A stretch of 64,000 nucleotides of DNA from Palaemon carinicauda (GCF_036898095.1 NC_090745.1:74746070-74810069); one strand, 5' to 3'; positions 1-10,245 are shown, numbered from the stretch's first letter. Notes: a model not told the origin generated them from the sequence alone. Translations and numbers: made by a program.

Positions 1-355
1 CCCTTGACCATGGAGGTGGATGAAGAAAGATAAGCAGAAGTCTGTTGAGATCTCCTGCGGATTCTTTGCCTTTACAAAGGCCACCCATTTTCTCCAAGAT
101 GACTCATATTGCCTTCTAGTCGATTTGCACTTATATTCCTCTAGGAAGTCTATGCTGGCTTTCGAAATCCCGAAACGCTTTCTCACCGCAAGGGCGAGAA
201 AATCATGACCTGCAGGGTCCGGGTTTTCTGTAATGAAGCGCAGACAGTAGACTTCTGGACTCGCTGGGTCAGAACTGGATGTGGTAGCGGCACAAACTTC
301 AGCTGTAGTTCCAACGCCAAGGGGAACCACATGCTGTTCGGCCACTTGTGGGCCA
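1..355 (-). CDS. Tyrosine recombinase N-terminus of DIRS-like element (partial)
   Basis: This is an open minus-strand frame that runs off the window start, so only the N-terminal part is present. It overlaps the end of the RT-RNase H ORF in another frame; overlapping ORFs are usual in DIRS elements. The region after an Ala/Gly/Ser/Thr-rich stretch contains 'FLEEYKCKSTRRQYESSW' followed by 'RKWVAFVKAKN'. That pattern fits the N-terminal SAM-like core-binding domain of phage-type tyrosine recombinases. The catalytic R-H-R-Y region would lie to the left of position 1. The recombinase would integrate the circular cDNA of the element. I translated this frame by hand; the start codon is not determined and the upstream limit is approximate. 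Confidence 0.7.
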
Positions 356-2075
356 CTATTGCCGCTACCCCTTTGAAGGATCTCAGTTTGTTGAGGACCC
401 TCAACAGAAGGTTGTGAGGGGGGAACAAATAAATCCTGGACCATCTGTTCCAGTCGAGGGACATCGCGTCCACTGCTTCCGCTAAGGGGTCCTCGTACGG
501 GGACACGTACAGGGGCAACTTCTTGTTGTCTTTCGTCGCAAAGAGGTCTATCTGCAGTTCTGGGACTTGATTCAGAATGAAGGAGAATGATCCTGCGTCT
601 AAGGACCATTCCGACTCTATCGGTGTGAACCTGGATAGAGCGTCCGCTGTCACGTTGCGGACTCCTTGAAGGTGAACTGCCGACAGGTACCACTTCTTCT
701 TTTCCGCCAATCGGAAAATGGCTAACATCACCTGGTTGAGAGGTGGTGACCTCGACCCTTGTCGATTCAAGCATCTCACAACCACCTCGCTGTCCATCAC
801 CAATCTTATGTGGATCGAGTGACGCGGGGAGACTTTCTTTAAGGTAAGGAGCACTGCCATAGCTTCTAGAAAGTTTATGTGAAAGGTCCTGAATAGCTTG
901 GACCAAGTCCCCTGGACTTTTTTCCGATGAGAGTGACCTCCCCATCCCTCCTTTGAGGCGTCTGAGTGAATCGTCATCGACGGGGGAGGTGGCTGAAGAA
1001 GAACCGACTTCTTTAGATGTCTGGCTTGGGACCAAGGCCTGAGTAGAGTACGTAGCCGAGGCGGCACTGGTCTTCTCAGATCTCTTCGCGCGTTTGATGC
1101 ATACCTTCTCCAAACTCCGGTTGCATCCTTTAGCTGTGCTCTTAGCACTGGGTCTGTCACCGAAGCAAACTGGAGAGAGCCTAGTACCCTCTCCTGTTCG
1201 CGTCTTGATATCCTTTCGGAATCTAGAAGTCTCTTGACAGAGCCCGCTATCTCCTTCCTTTTCTTCGTCGGGATGGAGAAACAGTGTGACAAAAGGTCCC
1301 AGTGGATTCCCAGCCACTGGAACTTTTGGGATGGAGAAAGTCGAGACTTTTTTCTGTTGATCTTGAAGCCTAGGTACTCTAGGAACTGGATCACCTGACT
1401 GGAAGCTTGCAAGCATTCAGTATCGGATGCTGCCCACACCAGCCAGTCGTCCAGGTAGGCTACTACCTGAATTCCCTTTAGGCGTAATTGTTTGAGAGCT
1501 GCGCTCGCAAGCTTCGTGAAAATCCTTGGGGCTATGTTTAGTCCGAATGGCATGGCTCTGAAGGCGTATAGTCTTCGTTGTAGCCTGAACCCTAGGTAGG
1601 GGGAGAGTCGACGGCTGATTGGGATGTGCCAATAGGCGTCTGACAAGTCTATAGAGACTGAGTATGCCCTCTTGGGCAGTAGGGTCCTTATGTGTTGCAG
1701 TGTTAGCATTTTGAATTTGCAATTCACTATGAACTTGTTGAGTGGCGACAAGTCCAGAATGACTCTGAGCTTTTCCGAGTCTTTCTTGGGAACACAAAAC
1801 AGCCTCCCTTGGAATTTGATGGACTTCACCTTTCGGATCACCTTTTTCTCCAACAGTTCTTGAACGTACTCCTCCAGAACGGGGGTGGAGTGTTGGAAAA
1901 ACCGAAGGCAAGGGGGTGGAGTGCTGTACCAGCTCCAGCCCAGTCCATTCTTGAGTAGGCTTTGGGCCCAGGGATCGAAGGTCCAACGATCCCAAAATTT
2001 CATCAGTCTCCCTCCTACCGGTATCATTTCACTTGGACTGCCGTCCTGAGGTCTTGCCTCCCTGACCACGACCAC
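183..2075 (-). CDS. DIRS-like reverse transcriptase-RNase H polyprotein
   Basis: An intact 630-residue ORF. The RT domain covers about residues 65-270. It includes 'LRVILDLSPLNKFIV' (103-117), the first catalytic Asp in 'SIDLSDAYWHI' (D143), 'AMPFGLNIAPRIFTK' and the 'YLDDW' box (D209, D210). YLDDW in place of YxDDI/V and the text around it are typical of DIRS/Ngaro elements. RNase H follows at about 367-485, with putative catalytic D372 (SDAS), E404, D428 and D478 (TADALSR). The C-terminal ~140 residues ('IDLFATKDNKKLP', 'YLFPPHNLL') are the conserved post-RNase H region of DIRS polyproteins; I cannot tell whether a methyltransferase domain is present. The start overlaps the gag-like ORF by 47 bp in a different frame, so translation needs +1 frameshifting, re-initiation or a spliced message. 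No stop codons interrupt it, so the copy may be fairly young. Confidence 0.9.
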   Translation of the reverse strand: MVVVREARPQDGSPSEMIPVGGRLMKFWDRWTFDPWAQSLLKNGLGWSWYSTPPPCLRFFQHSTPVLEEYVQELLEKKVIRKVKSIKFQGRLFCVPKKDSEKLRVILDLSPLNKFIVNCKFKMLTLQHIRTLLPKRAYSVSIDLSDAYWHIPISRRLSPYLGFRLQRRLYAFRAMPFGLNIAPRIFTKLASAALKQLRLKGIQVVAYLDDWLVWAASDTECLQASSQVIQFLEYLGFKINRKKSRLSPSQKFQWLGIHWDLLSHCFSIPTKKRKEIAGSVKRLLDSERISRREQERVLGSLQFASVTDPVLRAQLKDATGVWRRYASNARRDLRRPVPPRLRTLLRPWSQARHLKKSVLLQPPPPSMTIHSDASKEGWGGHSHRKKVQGTWSKLFRTFHINFLEAMAVLLTLKKVSPRHSIHIRLVMDSEVVVRCLNRQGSRSPPLNQVMLAIFRLAEKKKWYLSAVHLQGVRNVTADALSRFTPIESEWSLDAGSFSFILNQVPELQIDLFATKDNKKLPLYVSPYEDPLAEAVDAMSLDWNRWSRIYLFPPHNLLLRVLNKLRSFKGVAAIVAHKWPNSMWFPLALELQLKFVPLPHPVLTQRVQKSTVCASLQKTRTLQVMIFSPLR

Positions 2076-4053
2076 CTCTGAATCCCCTTCCCCTTGAGGG
2101 GCGCCTAGACGAGCCTCTGGCTGCTCCTCTAGGCTTTGCTCGAAAGGAAGAAGACTGTCCTTCGAACGCTGGGGTGAATGCCGTGGACTGACCTGGCACA
2201 GCCTGGGGTACCCACTGAAAAGTGGTCGGGGTTTGCGCCACCATCTGGGGCACTGGAGGCAATGGCAATTGCAGTTGCTGTTGCTGTCTATAGGGCTTGG
2301 CTGGCCGAGACGGTAGCTTAGTCCTCATATTCTTCCTCTTTGGTTGAGGACCCTCATCCGGGGAAGACTTTCTTTTGATAGCCAGGCCCCACTTCTGGAG
2401 AAGGTTTCTATTCTCCACGGCGGCCTTATCAACAACTTCTTTGACCACATCGGTAGGGAAAAGGTCTTTTCCCCAAATGTTGGAGGAGATTAACTTCCTT
2501 GGCTCGTGCCTCACCGTAGCCCCGGTGAACACGAACTCCCTACAAGCTCTCCTTGCCTTGACGAAGCTATAAAGGTCCTTCGTCACTGTGGCTAGGTGAG
2601 TCTTAGCCACCACCATGAACATTTCATGGACCTTGGGGTCACTTGCCATCGTCTCAAGAGTAGTCTGATGAGACATTGAGGCAGCCAGTCTTTCTTTTGT
2701 CTCGAACTCTCTTCGTAAAAGAGAGTCGGACAGCTTGGGGAGGTCCTCGCCGAATTGCCGTCCGGCAATATCAGCCTCCAACTTTCCCACTGAGAACGTC
2801 AGATGGACATCCTTCCAGTCTTTGTGGTCCATAGGCAGGGCCAGCGACAGGGGTTTACACTCCTCCAGGGAGGGGCAAGGCTTGCCGGCCTCGACTGCCT
2901 TTAGGACAGCCGCAAACCCTTTCTGTAAAAAGGGGAAGGCTCTAGCAGGAGAGGACACAAAGAAAGGGAGCTTCTTGCTCAATGCAGCTACCTTCGAGTT
3001 AGAGAAGCCCCTCTCCTTCATCGAGGATAAAAGTAGGGCTTGAGCCTTAGCGTGGTCCATGTTTATGACATCCTTCGGCTCTGTCTCCTCCCTTGAAGCT
3101 GGTTCTTTTCTCAGCCGGACATAGCAGTCCGGATATGATGCCTTGCTGGGCCAGAATTCCACCTCCTCTAGGGGAACTGAACCCAGCTTATCCGAGATGA
3201 CGATCTTTCCAGTCGTCATCGGCATGTGCTCAGCATACCTCCATGGGTTAGCGTCTGAGCATAAGGGAAGGTCTTTCACATTGAGCCTTTTCCGGGGCCC
3301 ATGTGATTCTGCCAGGGACTGCATCCGCAGTTCCATAGCAGCCGCCTTCTCCTGATTCTCCTTCTGCATTTGTTGGATCATTCCAACAATCGAAGAGAGG
3401 GCCTGTCCCAGTTCTACTGGGAGACCGGCCGATGTTGAGGGAATAGGCTCCGGAATCTGAACCGGAGTAGCCGACACCTCGTCGACCTCATCCTCTACGA
3501 CGTCCGGGGCTTGAACTTCATCCTGACCTTCTGCCAGGAGGTCTTGTTCCAAACGCTCGTCCACGTCAGACATCCTGTCATCTAACTGGATGTCTTGCAT
3601 CGCGACCGCGACTTCAACGTCCACCTGGACCTGATCTTGGGGGATCTCCTCTTGAGGCTGGGGAATCACTGCATCAGCTGATGCCTTGGGAAAAAGATAC
3701 GCCCTCATCTTCTCACTTGGAAGATAAGGGCCAGAGGTGTTCTTTTGGAAGCCCCTTACCCAGGTACGAAGCTTCTCCCTTGCTATATCCCTTGATTCCG
3801 CCGTCCTAGGGGAATCAAAAGCCTCAGTAATCAGGTTAGTGCATAGAGTACATACCTGAGGGTCCCAATACCGGAGATCATCCTTGGAGACAGCGCATGC
3901 TGCGTGTCTCCTACAAAACTCATGTCCGCATAGGTACTTCCTGCGGACGTTGCAGAAAACATTTCCGCACTTCGGAGGGTCCTCCTGTAAAGAGAAGAAA
4001 TTTCCATGAGTATCAAGTGAACTATGTATCACTGGATATGCATAGTATAGCAT
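2029..4053 (-). CDS. Gag-like ORF of DIRS-like element
   Basis: An ORF of up to 674 residues upstream of the RT. Near the N-terminus is a Cys/His-rich module (CGNVFC-x6-CGHEFCRRHAAC, then CTLC) that could bind zinc. An acidic Glu/Asp/Val-rich linker follows at about 115-200, then a short Gln/Lys/Glu-rich probable coiled coil ('IQQMQKENQEKAAAMELRM'). Next comes a long, probably capsid-like alpha-helical region. The basic tail has KRK clusters, a poly-Gln/Leu/Pro stretch and an RGG/RS-rich nucleic-acid-binding end ('RGRGFRGGRGQGG'). The first ~23 residues look like intron read-through: a good 3' splice acceptor precedes the Cys-rich module on this strand, so the true coding exon may begin near 3984. 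Its position directly upstream of the RT supports a gag role. The assignment rests on position and composition, not on a recognised Pfam family. Confidence 0.7.
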   Translation of the reverse strand: MLYYAYPVIHSSLDTHGNFFSLQEDPPKCGNVFCNVRRKYLCGHEFCRRHAACAVSKDDLRYWDPQVCTLCTNLITEAFDSPRTAESRDIAREKLRTWVRGFQKNTSGPYLPSEKMRAYLFPKASADAVIPQPQEEIPQDQVQVDVEVAVAMQDIQLDDRMSDVDERLEQDLLAEGQDEVQAPDVVEDEVDEVSATPVQIPEPIPSTSAGLPVELGQALSSIVGMIQQMQKENQEKAAAMELRMQSLAESHGPRKRLNVKDLPLCSDANPWRYAEHMPMTTGKIVISDKLGSVPLEEVEFWPSKASYPDCYVRLRKEPASREETEPKDVINMDHAKAQALLLSSMKERGFSNSKVAALSKKLPFFVSSPARAFPFLQKGFAAVLKAVEAGKPCPSLEECKPLSLALPMDHKDWKDVHLTFSVGKLEADIAGRQFGEDLPKLSDSLLRREFETKERLAASMSHQTTLETMASDPKVHEMFMVVAKTHLATVTKDLYSFVKARRACREFVFTGATVRHEPRKLISSNIWGKDLFPTDVVKEVVDKAAVENRNLLQKWGLAIKRKSSPDEGPQPKRKNMRTKLPSRPAKPYRQQQQLQLPLPPVPQMVAQTPTTFQWVPQAVPGQSTAFTPAFEGQSSSFRAKPRGAARGSSRRPSRGRGFRGGRGQGGKTSGRQSK
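3985..4005 (-). promoter_or_regulatory. Candidate 3' splice acceptor upstream of gag-like exon
   Basis: On the minus strand the sequence reads TTTCTTCTCTTTACAG followed by GAGGACC. This is a pyrimidine tract ending in CAG, placed just before the Cys-rich module of the gag-like protein. A possible donor on the same strand (AAG before GTATGC) lies near 5504. The acceptor is plausible by eye; the donor is a guess. Confidence 0.4.
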
Positions 4054-4662
4054 AACAATTCATAAAGGAAAGACACACACTTGTGTTTCCCTCACAACCC
4101 ATTGTTGCAGCCTTCCAGATAATAAAATCAAATGGTTAATCTCTTCTAGAGTAACCAATGCAAGGTTTCCAGAGGAAACAGGTGGAGCTCACACCTAAGC
4201 AATGATTTTAAAATCCTGGATAATAGACAGGAAAGAACTCACTTTCCTATCTGTAGGGTAACAGCAAAGGGATGTGCAAGAAAACACAATAGTGTTAGAA
4301 AACACAGTGCTGTACCAAAACCCTTACCATAGTTTTCTTCTTACTGTATATGTTATACTGAAGAATACTAGTACAGTATAGGGGGATACGTGCCGGCCGG
4401 CGCCGGGCGGCACACACCATAACTAGCTTTAAAGTATACTACTTAACAGCTATAAGGCGGAAGCACTCTGGTTCAAATGCATGTGCCGGCCGGCAGCAAC
4501 TGCTGGCCGGCAACAGCCAATGTCGGCCGGCAACTACACAAGGTAGTACCCAGCTGCCGGCCACACTCTTGGTGACCGGCAGACAAGGGTTGACATAAGC
4601 CGGCCGGCAAAGGTACAAGACCGATGCCAGCCGGCAGCAAAAGAATCAGAGGACTACACCTG

Positions 4663-4695
4663 CCCGGCTGCCGGCCTCATAGGCCGGCAGCCGGG
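4663..4695. repeat. Perfect 15-bp hairpin in DIRS-like leader
   Basis: The arm at 4663-4677 (CCCGGCTGCCGGCCT) is the exact reverse complement of 4681-4695 across a 3-nt loop (CAT). It is very GC-rich and so should be stable as RNA or extruded DNA. Confidence 0.85.
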
Positions 4696-4893
4696 TCGGG
4701 TACAGCACTAGAAGAAAAATAGAACGGATGCCGGGATAAGAGTGTACACAACCTCCAAGCCTGGCAATCCGAAAGAGTGCATATAAGGAAGGGGAGAATC
4801 TAATTCAGGCTTCCTGACCAATGCCGTCTGGCTCTACAGGCAGGCATGGATGAGGGACCAAGAGAGGTCCGGGCAGCACTCAAAAATATAAGA

Positions 4894-4929
4894 CCCTTGC
4901 CGGCCGGCAGCACTGCCGGCCGGCAAGGG
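4894..4929. repeat. Perfect 17-bp hairpin in DIRS-like leader
   Basis: The arm at 4894-4910 (CCCTTGCCGGCCGGCAG) is the exact reverse complement of 4913-4929 with only CA between them. Each arm contains a further internal palindrome, so alternative foldings exist. Confidence 0.9.
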
Positions 4930-6456
4930 GCTGAGTCAATTCCACATCCTAACCTATACTAGGTCCAGATGTAGAACGACGTACAGTACAGTAATGGCTC
5001 GGCCATTACGGAGAAAGAGGGGGAAGGGACAAGAGGGTCCTACCAACCTTGCTTTAGTGACAGATCACCCGCAGCCAAGAAACTTATCTTAGCCTAAGGG
5101 AAATCTAAGGGGGAAGGCCAGCAATACTTGCCAGCTCCCAGAGCACCAAAGCAAGGAAGGTGTTGCTACTCCCAGGGAAAGGAACTTATCCTCCCCCGAG
5201 AATCAGCAACAAGGACTAGTCTGGTAGATCACAAAAGAAGGAATCATATCCACAGAAACCTTCGGTAGTGACCTAAGGAGGCTAAGCCCCCTTTTTGTCT
5301 GTGTCAGGTCAGCGAGGGAGCTCTGCCCCAAGCCAGACAAACACAGATTCAGACTAAAAAACTGTTGTTCTGTCCCTCTTTGAACCATACTACAGGAACA
5401 GGAAGGTACAGTAACACCCCAGTATAGTTTTATCGAAAATAAATTCGGAAAAAACCACTTAGAGATAAGCCCAAGGCTTAAACAGAGGGAAAGGGATTGC
5501 ATACCTTCTCCGAAGAAAAGAAAGCAACCGGGGAGTATGATAAAGTATACTAAGGCTCCATAAGCAACTTAGCCTAGGCACCAAGAGAATCGATTACCTA
5601 AATCACCGAAACTCACTCGTATACTATCTTGGAAATATTCCACACAGTCTTAAATGTATAAAACATAGCCTAAAGCTTCAATAAAATTTTTATTACACTC
5701 GGAAAAACCAAAATCATGCATGAAGTACTAGGACCAAACGACTAGGCTACATGGCCTAGTGTAGGCCAGAATGGCGAATACTTCGCCAAAATAGTACTAA
5801 GCACGAAAGGAAATCCTATGTAATGCTAAATAGCTAAAATTTATTAAAGCAAAACAACCAGGAATGTCGCTCTGACTAACTAAACTTATACCTAGCGAGC
5901 GACAGCGTCCAGGACGCCTCTGGTAGGCTACGGCTCTTGTATCAAAGATTAATCCTATTAATCACTCAAAATTTACCAAGAGCCTACATTTAAACATAAA
6001 AGACATTATACTCAACTTATCAGAGGCCGACGAAGACGGAGAAGCCATGAAAAGTAGAATAAATCCAAGATTTGCGAGAAACACAGGAAAAAACACCGAG
6101 TTGTTAAGCTACACAAAAAGGAATACAGATGGCGCCTGGATTGGCGCCAGGCACGCATACGAATCGGGGGATAGGGAAGCCTTGGGAGCGGCTCCCCTTT
6201 TTCTTTCCCGAATTCGTTTCTTGCCAATCCCTCCTACGAGACGAAATCTCTGTCCAGGATGCAGATTGCCATGTGGCGTGTCAAGAATACGTCCTCTGAT
6301 ATGTCGCGATATCCCTTTCACGAGGGATACTCGCTCCAGGAGTTAGAATTCTGGTACCTTAAGGTAAATTCTCTGGGAATATCGCCGTAGTTGTAATATA
6401 CCCTAGGAAGCTACCCTATAGGAACTTCCATCAGGACGACATGGCTTGAGCCCAAA

Positions 6457-6457
6457 A

Positions 6458-6537
<80 letters not shown>

Positions 6538-6561
6538 TTACTGTATATATGTATTTATATA

Positions 6562-6640
<79 letters not shown>

Positions 6641-6667
6641 TTACTGTATATATATACAGTACATACA

Positions 6668-6755
<88 letters not shown>

Positions 6756-6792
6756 TGAATATGTGTGTATATATAAATAAATATATATTTAT

Positions 6793-6857
<65 letters not shown>
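6457..6857. repeat. Compound (TA)n microsatellite
   Basis: Long (TA)n runs are broken by short islands such as AAATTTACTGTA, TACAGTACATACAGTA and (CA)5. Open frames here encode only Tyr-Ile repeats and are not genes. Confidence 0.95.
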
Positions 6858-6858
<1 letters not shown>

Positions 6859-6879
6859 GCTGCTGGTCTACCATAAATA

Positions 6880-8200
6880 TGAATAATTTATTCTTGTATT
6901 TCATTTGTGCCTTTAAACCTGCATACCCAACTAGTAGGGTGAGTTTCCTTGATAAAGGTTTAAGTAAAGTATGTAAATTACATAAGACTTTTATCATCGA
7001 TTCAATTGTATTTTTATTCAGTTTCGTAAATGTGAATTTCCGTTATTTTTAAGAAATAACTACTCATTTCACGTAGGTTTGTTATAAAGCCTTTTGTGAA
7101 CTCGTTTATGTGTGCTGTATGACACACACGAGGAATGAGCATGAATGATTACGACCCTTTTTTGTTTCCAAGTGGTTAGAAAGGGAGGAACATTTTCCAA
7201 CTAGATTTACTCTTTTTTTTTTTATTCTTATTAGAGGAATGTGGGTGGAGTTAACTGAGAGAGGGTTGCTTCACAAGCACGGTATTACACCTTCTTCAAA
7301 TTAGTTTTGGCAACCGTACACCGATGGAGCCATGCCCCCTACACAACGAGAAATATCTACTAGAATTTTTAAATGAATTAGGTCAATATATAAAGACCAT
7401 AGCAATAGCTAAACAGCAGAAGTGACCCAGCTTATCCTTTTGTAAGCGTCAACTTCTACCTGTCTTTCTCCTCTCAAGTACTGTATGTGTTCTCTCAATC
7501 GTGAATAAGAATTTTTTACCCAACTTATATCGTGTATAGTGTTGTTCAAACATTGGCGAAATTATTGTATGGTAATTAAAGTTTAGTATGTCAATTTAAG
7601 TACATTTTAATGTAAATTTCTGTAACTGGTCTTGTGATATTAGGTTAAACAGTGAAGTGTATTGATTTTGCATGACCGTTTGCTAACCTAGTGTGAACCA
7701 AAAGATGTAAGTGTATCAGTTACATATATGTAAATTTTATCATTGTTTAATGACTAGCTTTAAGGCTTAACTTTTTTCATTAATTGTCAAAAATATATAT
7801 TTGCTATAAATCTAATATCTGTGAAACAAGTGAGTGTATAACTTTTAAGAGTGCCTTTATTTTGGGTCTGTCTAATGTTAGTTCAAATAGATATTTCGAG
7901 TGATTTATTTATCGGTGTTAATTCTTGTGAATTGCTACTAACGTTTTATGGAAATGAATTTATTTTTTTAAAGTGTGTATTATCTCGATCATCAAGATTT
8001 TTCTCAGTAATTTGTTCGTATTTCGTGACTAAAAACCAGAGAAGGAGTTTTTATTTTATTTTTTTTTTTTTTTTTTTTTTTTGGAATAGTTCACAGAGAT
8101 ATTCATAAAGTTTTGTTTTGAGTAACGTATTACATTTATCACGGAATTAAATTACGTTTGTTTAACCTGTTGTTCAATTCACATTTTTTAATGTAAAAGG
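6880..8200 (+). mobile_element. LTR copy related to the LTR at 49.7-50.8 kb
   Basis: This stretch aligns colinearly, with divergence, to 49,745-50,820. Shared landmarks include 'TTCATTTGTG', 'CATTTCAC', 'TATGACACACACGAGG', 'CGTGTATAGTG', 'TTCAAACATTGG', 'TTTTTTCATTAATTGTCAA' and 'TTTCGAGTGAT', in the same order and orientation. It has no coding potential. A polyT run lies at ~8055-8081. It is followed by a gag-like remnant, which suggests it is a 5' LTR and not a solo LTR. Exact ends are not defined because (TA)n abuts its left side. Confidence 0.65.
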
Positions 8201-8206
8201 AAAGAC

Positions 8207-8420
8207 ATGTTATTAGAAATCAGGAGGTCATCTCCGGAGCAAATTGATTTAGTCAATAAGCCCTAACACGAAATACTGCTAAACAACCGAAAGGGAGGAA
8301 CGTCTGCAATGTTCTTGACAGAGCTATATTGTCAAACTCCTTAGTGGGAAGTCACTTGGAGACGTATTGATTGGCAGGAACTTGATTGAATGTCAGCAAG
8401 GCATGTACAAATCGAGAGAG
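8207..8420 (+). pseudogene. Possible gag remnant of LTR retrotransposon
   Basis: From an ATG at 8207 a single frame reads in a protein-like way for about 70 codons with only a few stops ('MLLEIRRSSPEQIDLVNK', 'NNRKGGTSAMFLTELY'). Its position just downstream of the LTR is where gag would begin. No domain is recognisable. It may be the start of gag of the same family whose integrase and RT lie at 47-49.7 kb, but this is inference. Confidence 0.3.
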
Positions 8421-8744
8421 ATTAATTCATTAACTGAAGAATATGCCTAGAACTCAAGTTTGAGAACCCAGGATGATCACTGCTATCAAATATCTTCGCT
8501 TTTAGAATATGATTGCTGTTTGTTTAAAGCCATCTTGTTTGGGAATGGCTCATGTAAATTGAAAAACGACTCTCTTTTACTTATTCACAGATTTACTGAT
8601 ATATTCATATATGTGTCTTCTAGTAAAGAATTTTGATTATGTCTTTTAAAAATAAAAGAGAATGGCGTGTTTTGCAGTTAATGCTTATACCATGCCTTAT
8701 AAAAAATAAGGTTCAATGGTATATAATATTTTCCAATTTTTATT
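8421..8744. other. No recognisable feature
   Basis: AT-rich sequence between the gag-like remnant and a LINE tail. No gene, RNA or repeat recognised. Confidence 0.5.
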
Positions 8745-8867
8745 TCAGCTGTGACACGATTGTAGAATGATTTTCATAATCTGGCAGTTGAATCTCTAGA
8801 ACTTCAAGAAGTTCAAACTTACAGCGAATGTTTTAATGTTTAATAGGCTGCAATAAGTTTCTCTTTA

Positions 8868-8918
<51 letters not shown>

Positions 8919-8935
8919 CATTATTATTATTATTA
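8745..8935 (+). mobile_element. LINE 3' end fragment with (ATT)n tail
   Basis: The sequence 'TGTAGAATGATTTTCATAAT' and the following 'GAACTTCAAGAAGTTCAAAC' match, with substitutions, the end of the RT ORF of the LINE at 9427-9951 (around 9860-9920). It runs into an (ATT)n tract at 8868-8935. Only the last ~40 codons survive. Confidence 0.7.
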
Positions 8936-9165
8936 ATTAGCTAAGCTATAACCCTAGTCTGAAAAATAGGGCTCCAATAAGGAAAAGCAGTCCGATGAGG
9001 AAAGGAAACAAGGAAATAGATAAACTACGAAAAGAAGTAAAGAACAATTAAAATAAAATATTTAAGGAACAATAACAATTTCAAAATAGATCTTTCATAT
9101 ATAAACTATAAAAATTTTAAAACAAGACAGGAGTAAAAAAATATCATAGAATAATGTGCTCGAGT
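8936..9165 (-). mobile_element. LINE 3' UTR tail, minus strand
   Basis: Read on the minus strand it contains the family's tail landmarks: 'TTTCCTTTCCTCA', 'TTGGAGCCC', 'AGACTAGGGTTATAGCTTAG', then (AAT)n. These match 10,080-10,175 on the plus strand. It shares its (ATT)n tract with the plus-strand fragment to its left, making a head-to-head junction. Confidence 0.75.
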
Positions 9166-9174
9166 GCATCCTCA

Positions 9175-9361
9175 AGGAAGACAACTCTATGATAGATGTA
9201 TTTTAACTTTGTTGCTGTTCTTATTTTTCTTTTTTATTGATTGTTAATTATTGATTTTGTATTCTAATTATTTCAAAATTCTTTTGCTCTCTGGGTTATT
9301 TCTCCCTGTTGAGCCCCTGGGCTTATAGGATACTTTTTTCCAACTATGGCTGCAGCATACC

Positions 9362-9425
<64 letters not shown>

Positions 9426-9426
9426 T
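9175..9426 (+). mobile_element. LINE 3' UTR tail with (AAT)n, plus strand
   Basis: The end reads 'TGTTGAGCCCCTGGGCTTAT' then 'TTTTTTCCAACTATGGCTGC' before an (AAT)n tract at 9363-9426. It is the same conserved tail as at 10,080-10,175 and 62,930-63,020. No coding part remains. Confidence 0.75.
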
Positions 9427-9951
9427 AGGTCTGTGTCTTCTTCAATTGCACAAAAAATTCGCTTATTGAGAAAGTGTTCCAAGATATTCGGTGATCAATC
9501 TATTCTGAAGAAATGTTTTAATTCTTTCATTCTACCTTGTTTTGAGTATTGTCCTCCTGTCTGGTGTTCAGCTGCTGATTCTCATCTCAATTTGTTGGAC
9601 AGAAACTTACGGTCTATTAAATTTCTTATTCCTGATCTAGATATTAATCTTTGGCACCGTCGTTTAATTAGTCCATTGTGCATGTTGCATAACATTTTTC
9701 ATAACTCTAACAATCCTTTACATTCAGATCTCCCTGGACAATTCTATCCTGTTCGTAATACTAGGCAGGCAGTTAATTCTAATAGCCAGGCCTTCTCCAT
9801 CATCAGGCTCAATATTTCACAGTATTCAAGAAGTTTTATTCCAGCTGTTACCAAGTTGTGGAATGATCTTCCTAATCGGGTAGTTGAAACAGTAGAACTT
9901 CAAAAGTTCAAAGTTGGAGCAAATATTTTTATGTTGACCAGGTTGACATGA
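9427..9951 (+). pseudogene. 5'-truncated LINE reverse transcriptase C-terminus (jockey-like)
   Basis: An open frame of about 175 residues beginning right after the (AAT)n of the previous copy ('RSVSSSIAQKIRLLRKCSKI'). It contains 'ILPCFEYCPPVWCSAAD' and 'SFIPAVTKLWNDLPNRVVE'. This is the extreme C-terminal region, after the RT palm, of a jockey/CR1-like LINE ORF2 that I know to be abundant in decapod genomes. The catalytic RT and endonuclease are missing, so it is a dead-on-arrival 5' truncation. The apparent N-terminal Ile repeat of the longer frame is only translated (AAT)n. The frame is uninterrupted, so insertion was probably recent. Confidence 0.8.
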
Positions 9952-10173
9952 GTCTTTTTATAGTTTATATATGACATATCTGTTTTTGACGTTGTTAATA
10001 GTTTATATAGGACATATCTGTTTTAACGTTGTTACTGTTTCAGAAGAATTTATTGTTAACTTGTTCTCATCTTTTATTTATTTCCTTATTTCCTTTCTCA
10101 CTGGGCTAATTTTCACTGTTGGAGCTCTTGGACTTATAGTATCTTGCTTTTCCAACTAGGGTTGTAGCTTGGC

Positions 10174-10245
<72 letters not shown>

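Larger units (their letters stand above)
4391..4929. repeat. Cluster of GCCGGCCGGC palindromic motifs
   Basis: About a dozen copies or near copies of the self-complementary core CCGGCCGG or GCCGGC occur in ~540 bp. Examples are at 4391-4400, 4484-4495, 4521-4531, 4600-4608, 4671-4676, 4682-4690, 4899-4909 and 4914-4925. The surrounding DNA is AT-rich to neutral, so the GC-rich palindromes stand out. Two pairs form perfect hairpins, listed separately. The function is unknown; RNA structure, packaging or recombinase binding are possible roles. Confidence 0.75.
4054..6456 (-). other. 5' leader or flank of DIRS-like element, no supported gene
   Basis: No coding region is supported here; open frames are short and lack recognisable domains. 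Read on the minus strand it lies upstream of the gag-like ORF. It probably contains the element's leader, a possible intron and its left terminal repeat. The left terminal repeat cannot be delimited because the other end of the element is outside the window. GC-rich palindromic motifs cluster at 4391-4929. The DNA changes at 6457 into a (TA)n tract. Confidence 0.5.

Noticed and set aside
205..3355. Plus-strand frames opposite the DIRS-like ORFs
   Set aside because: Shadows; the minus strand has the RT, RNase H and gag-like motifs.
6122..6152. GGCGCC inverted motif as a possible primer binding site or element end
   Set aside because: Only a short imperfect palindrome without LTR context.
6549..6997. 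Tyr/Ile-repeat open frames over (TA)n here and at 23.7, 26, 50.9, 51.4 and 63.6 kb
   Set aside because: Translated dinucleotide repeats with no unique sequence; no gene.
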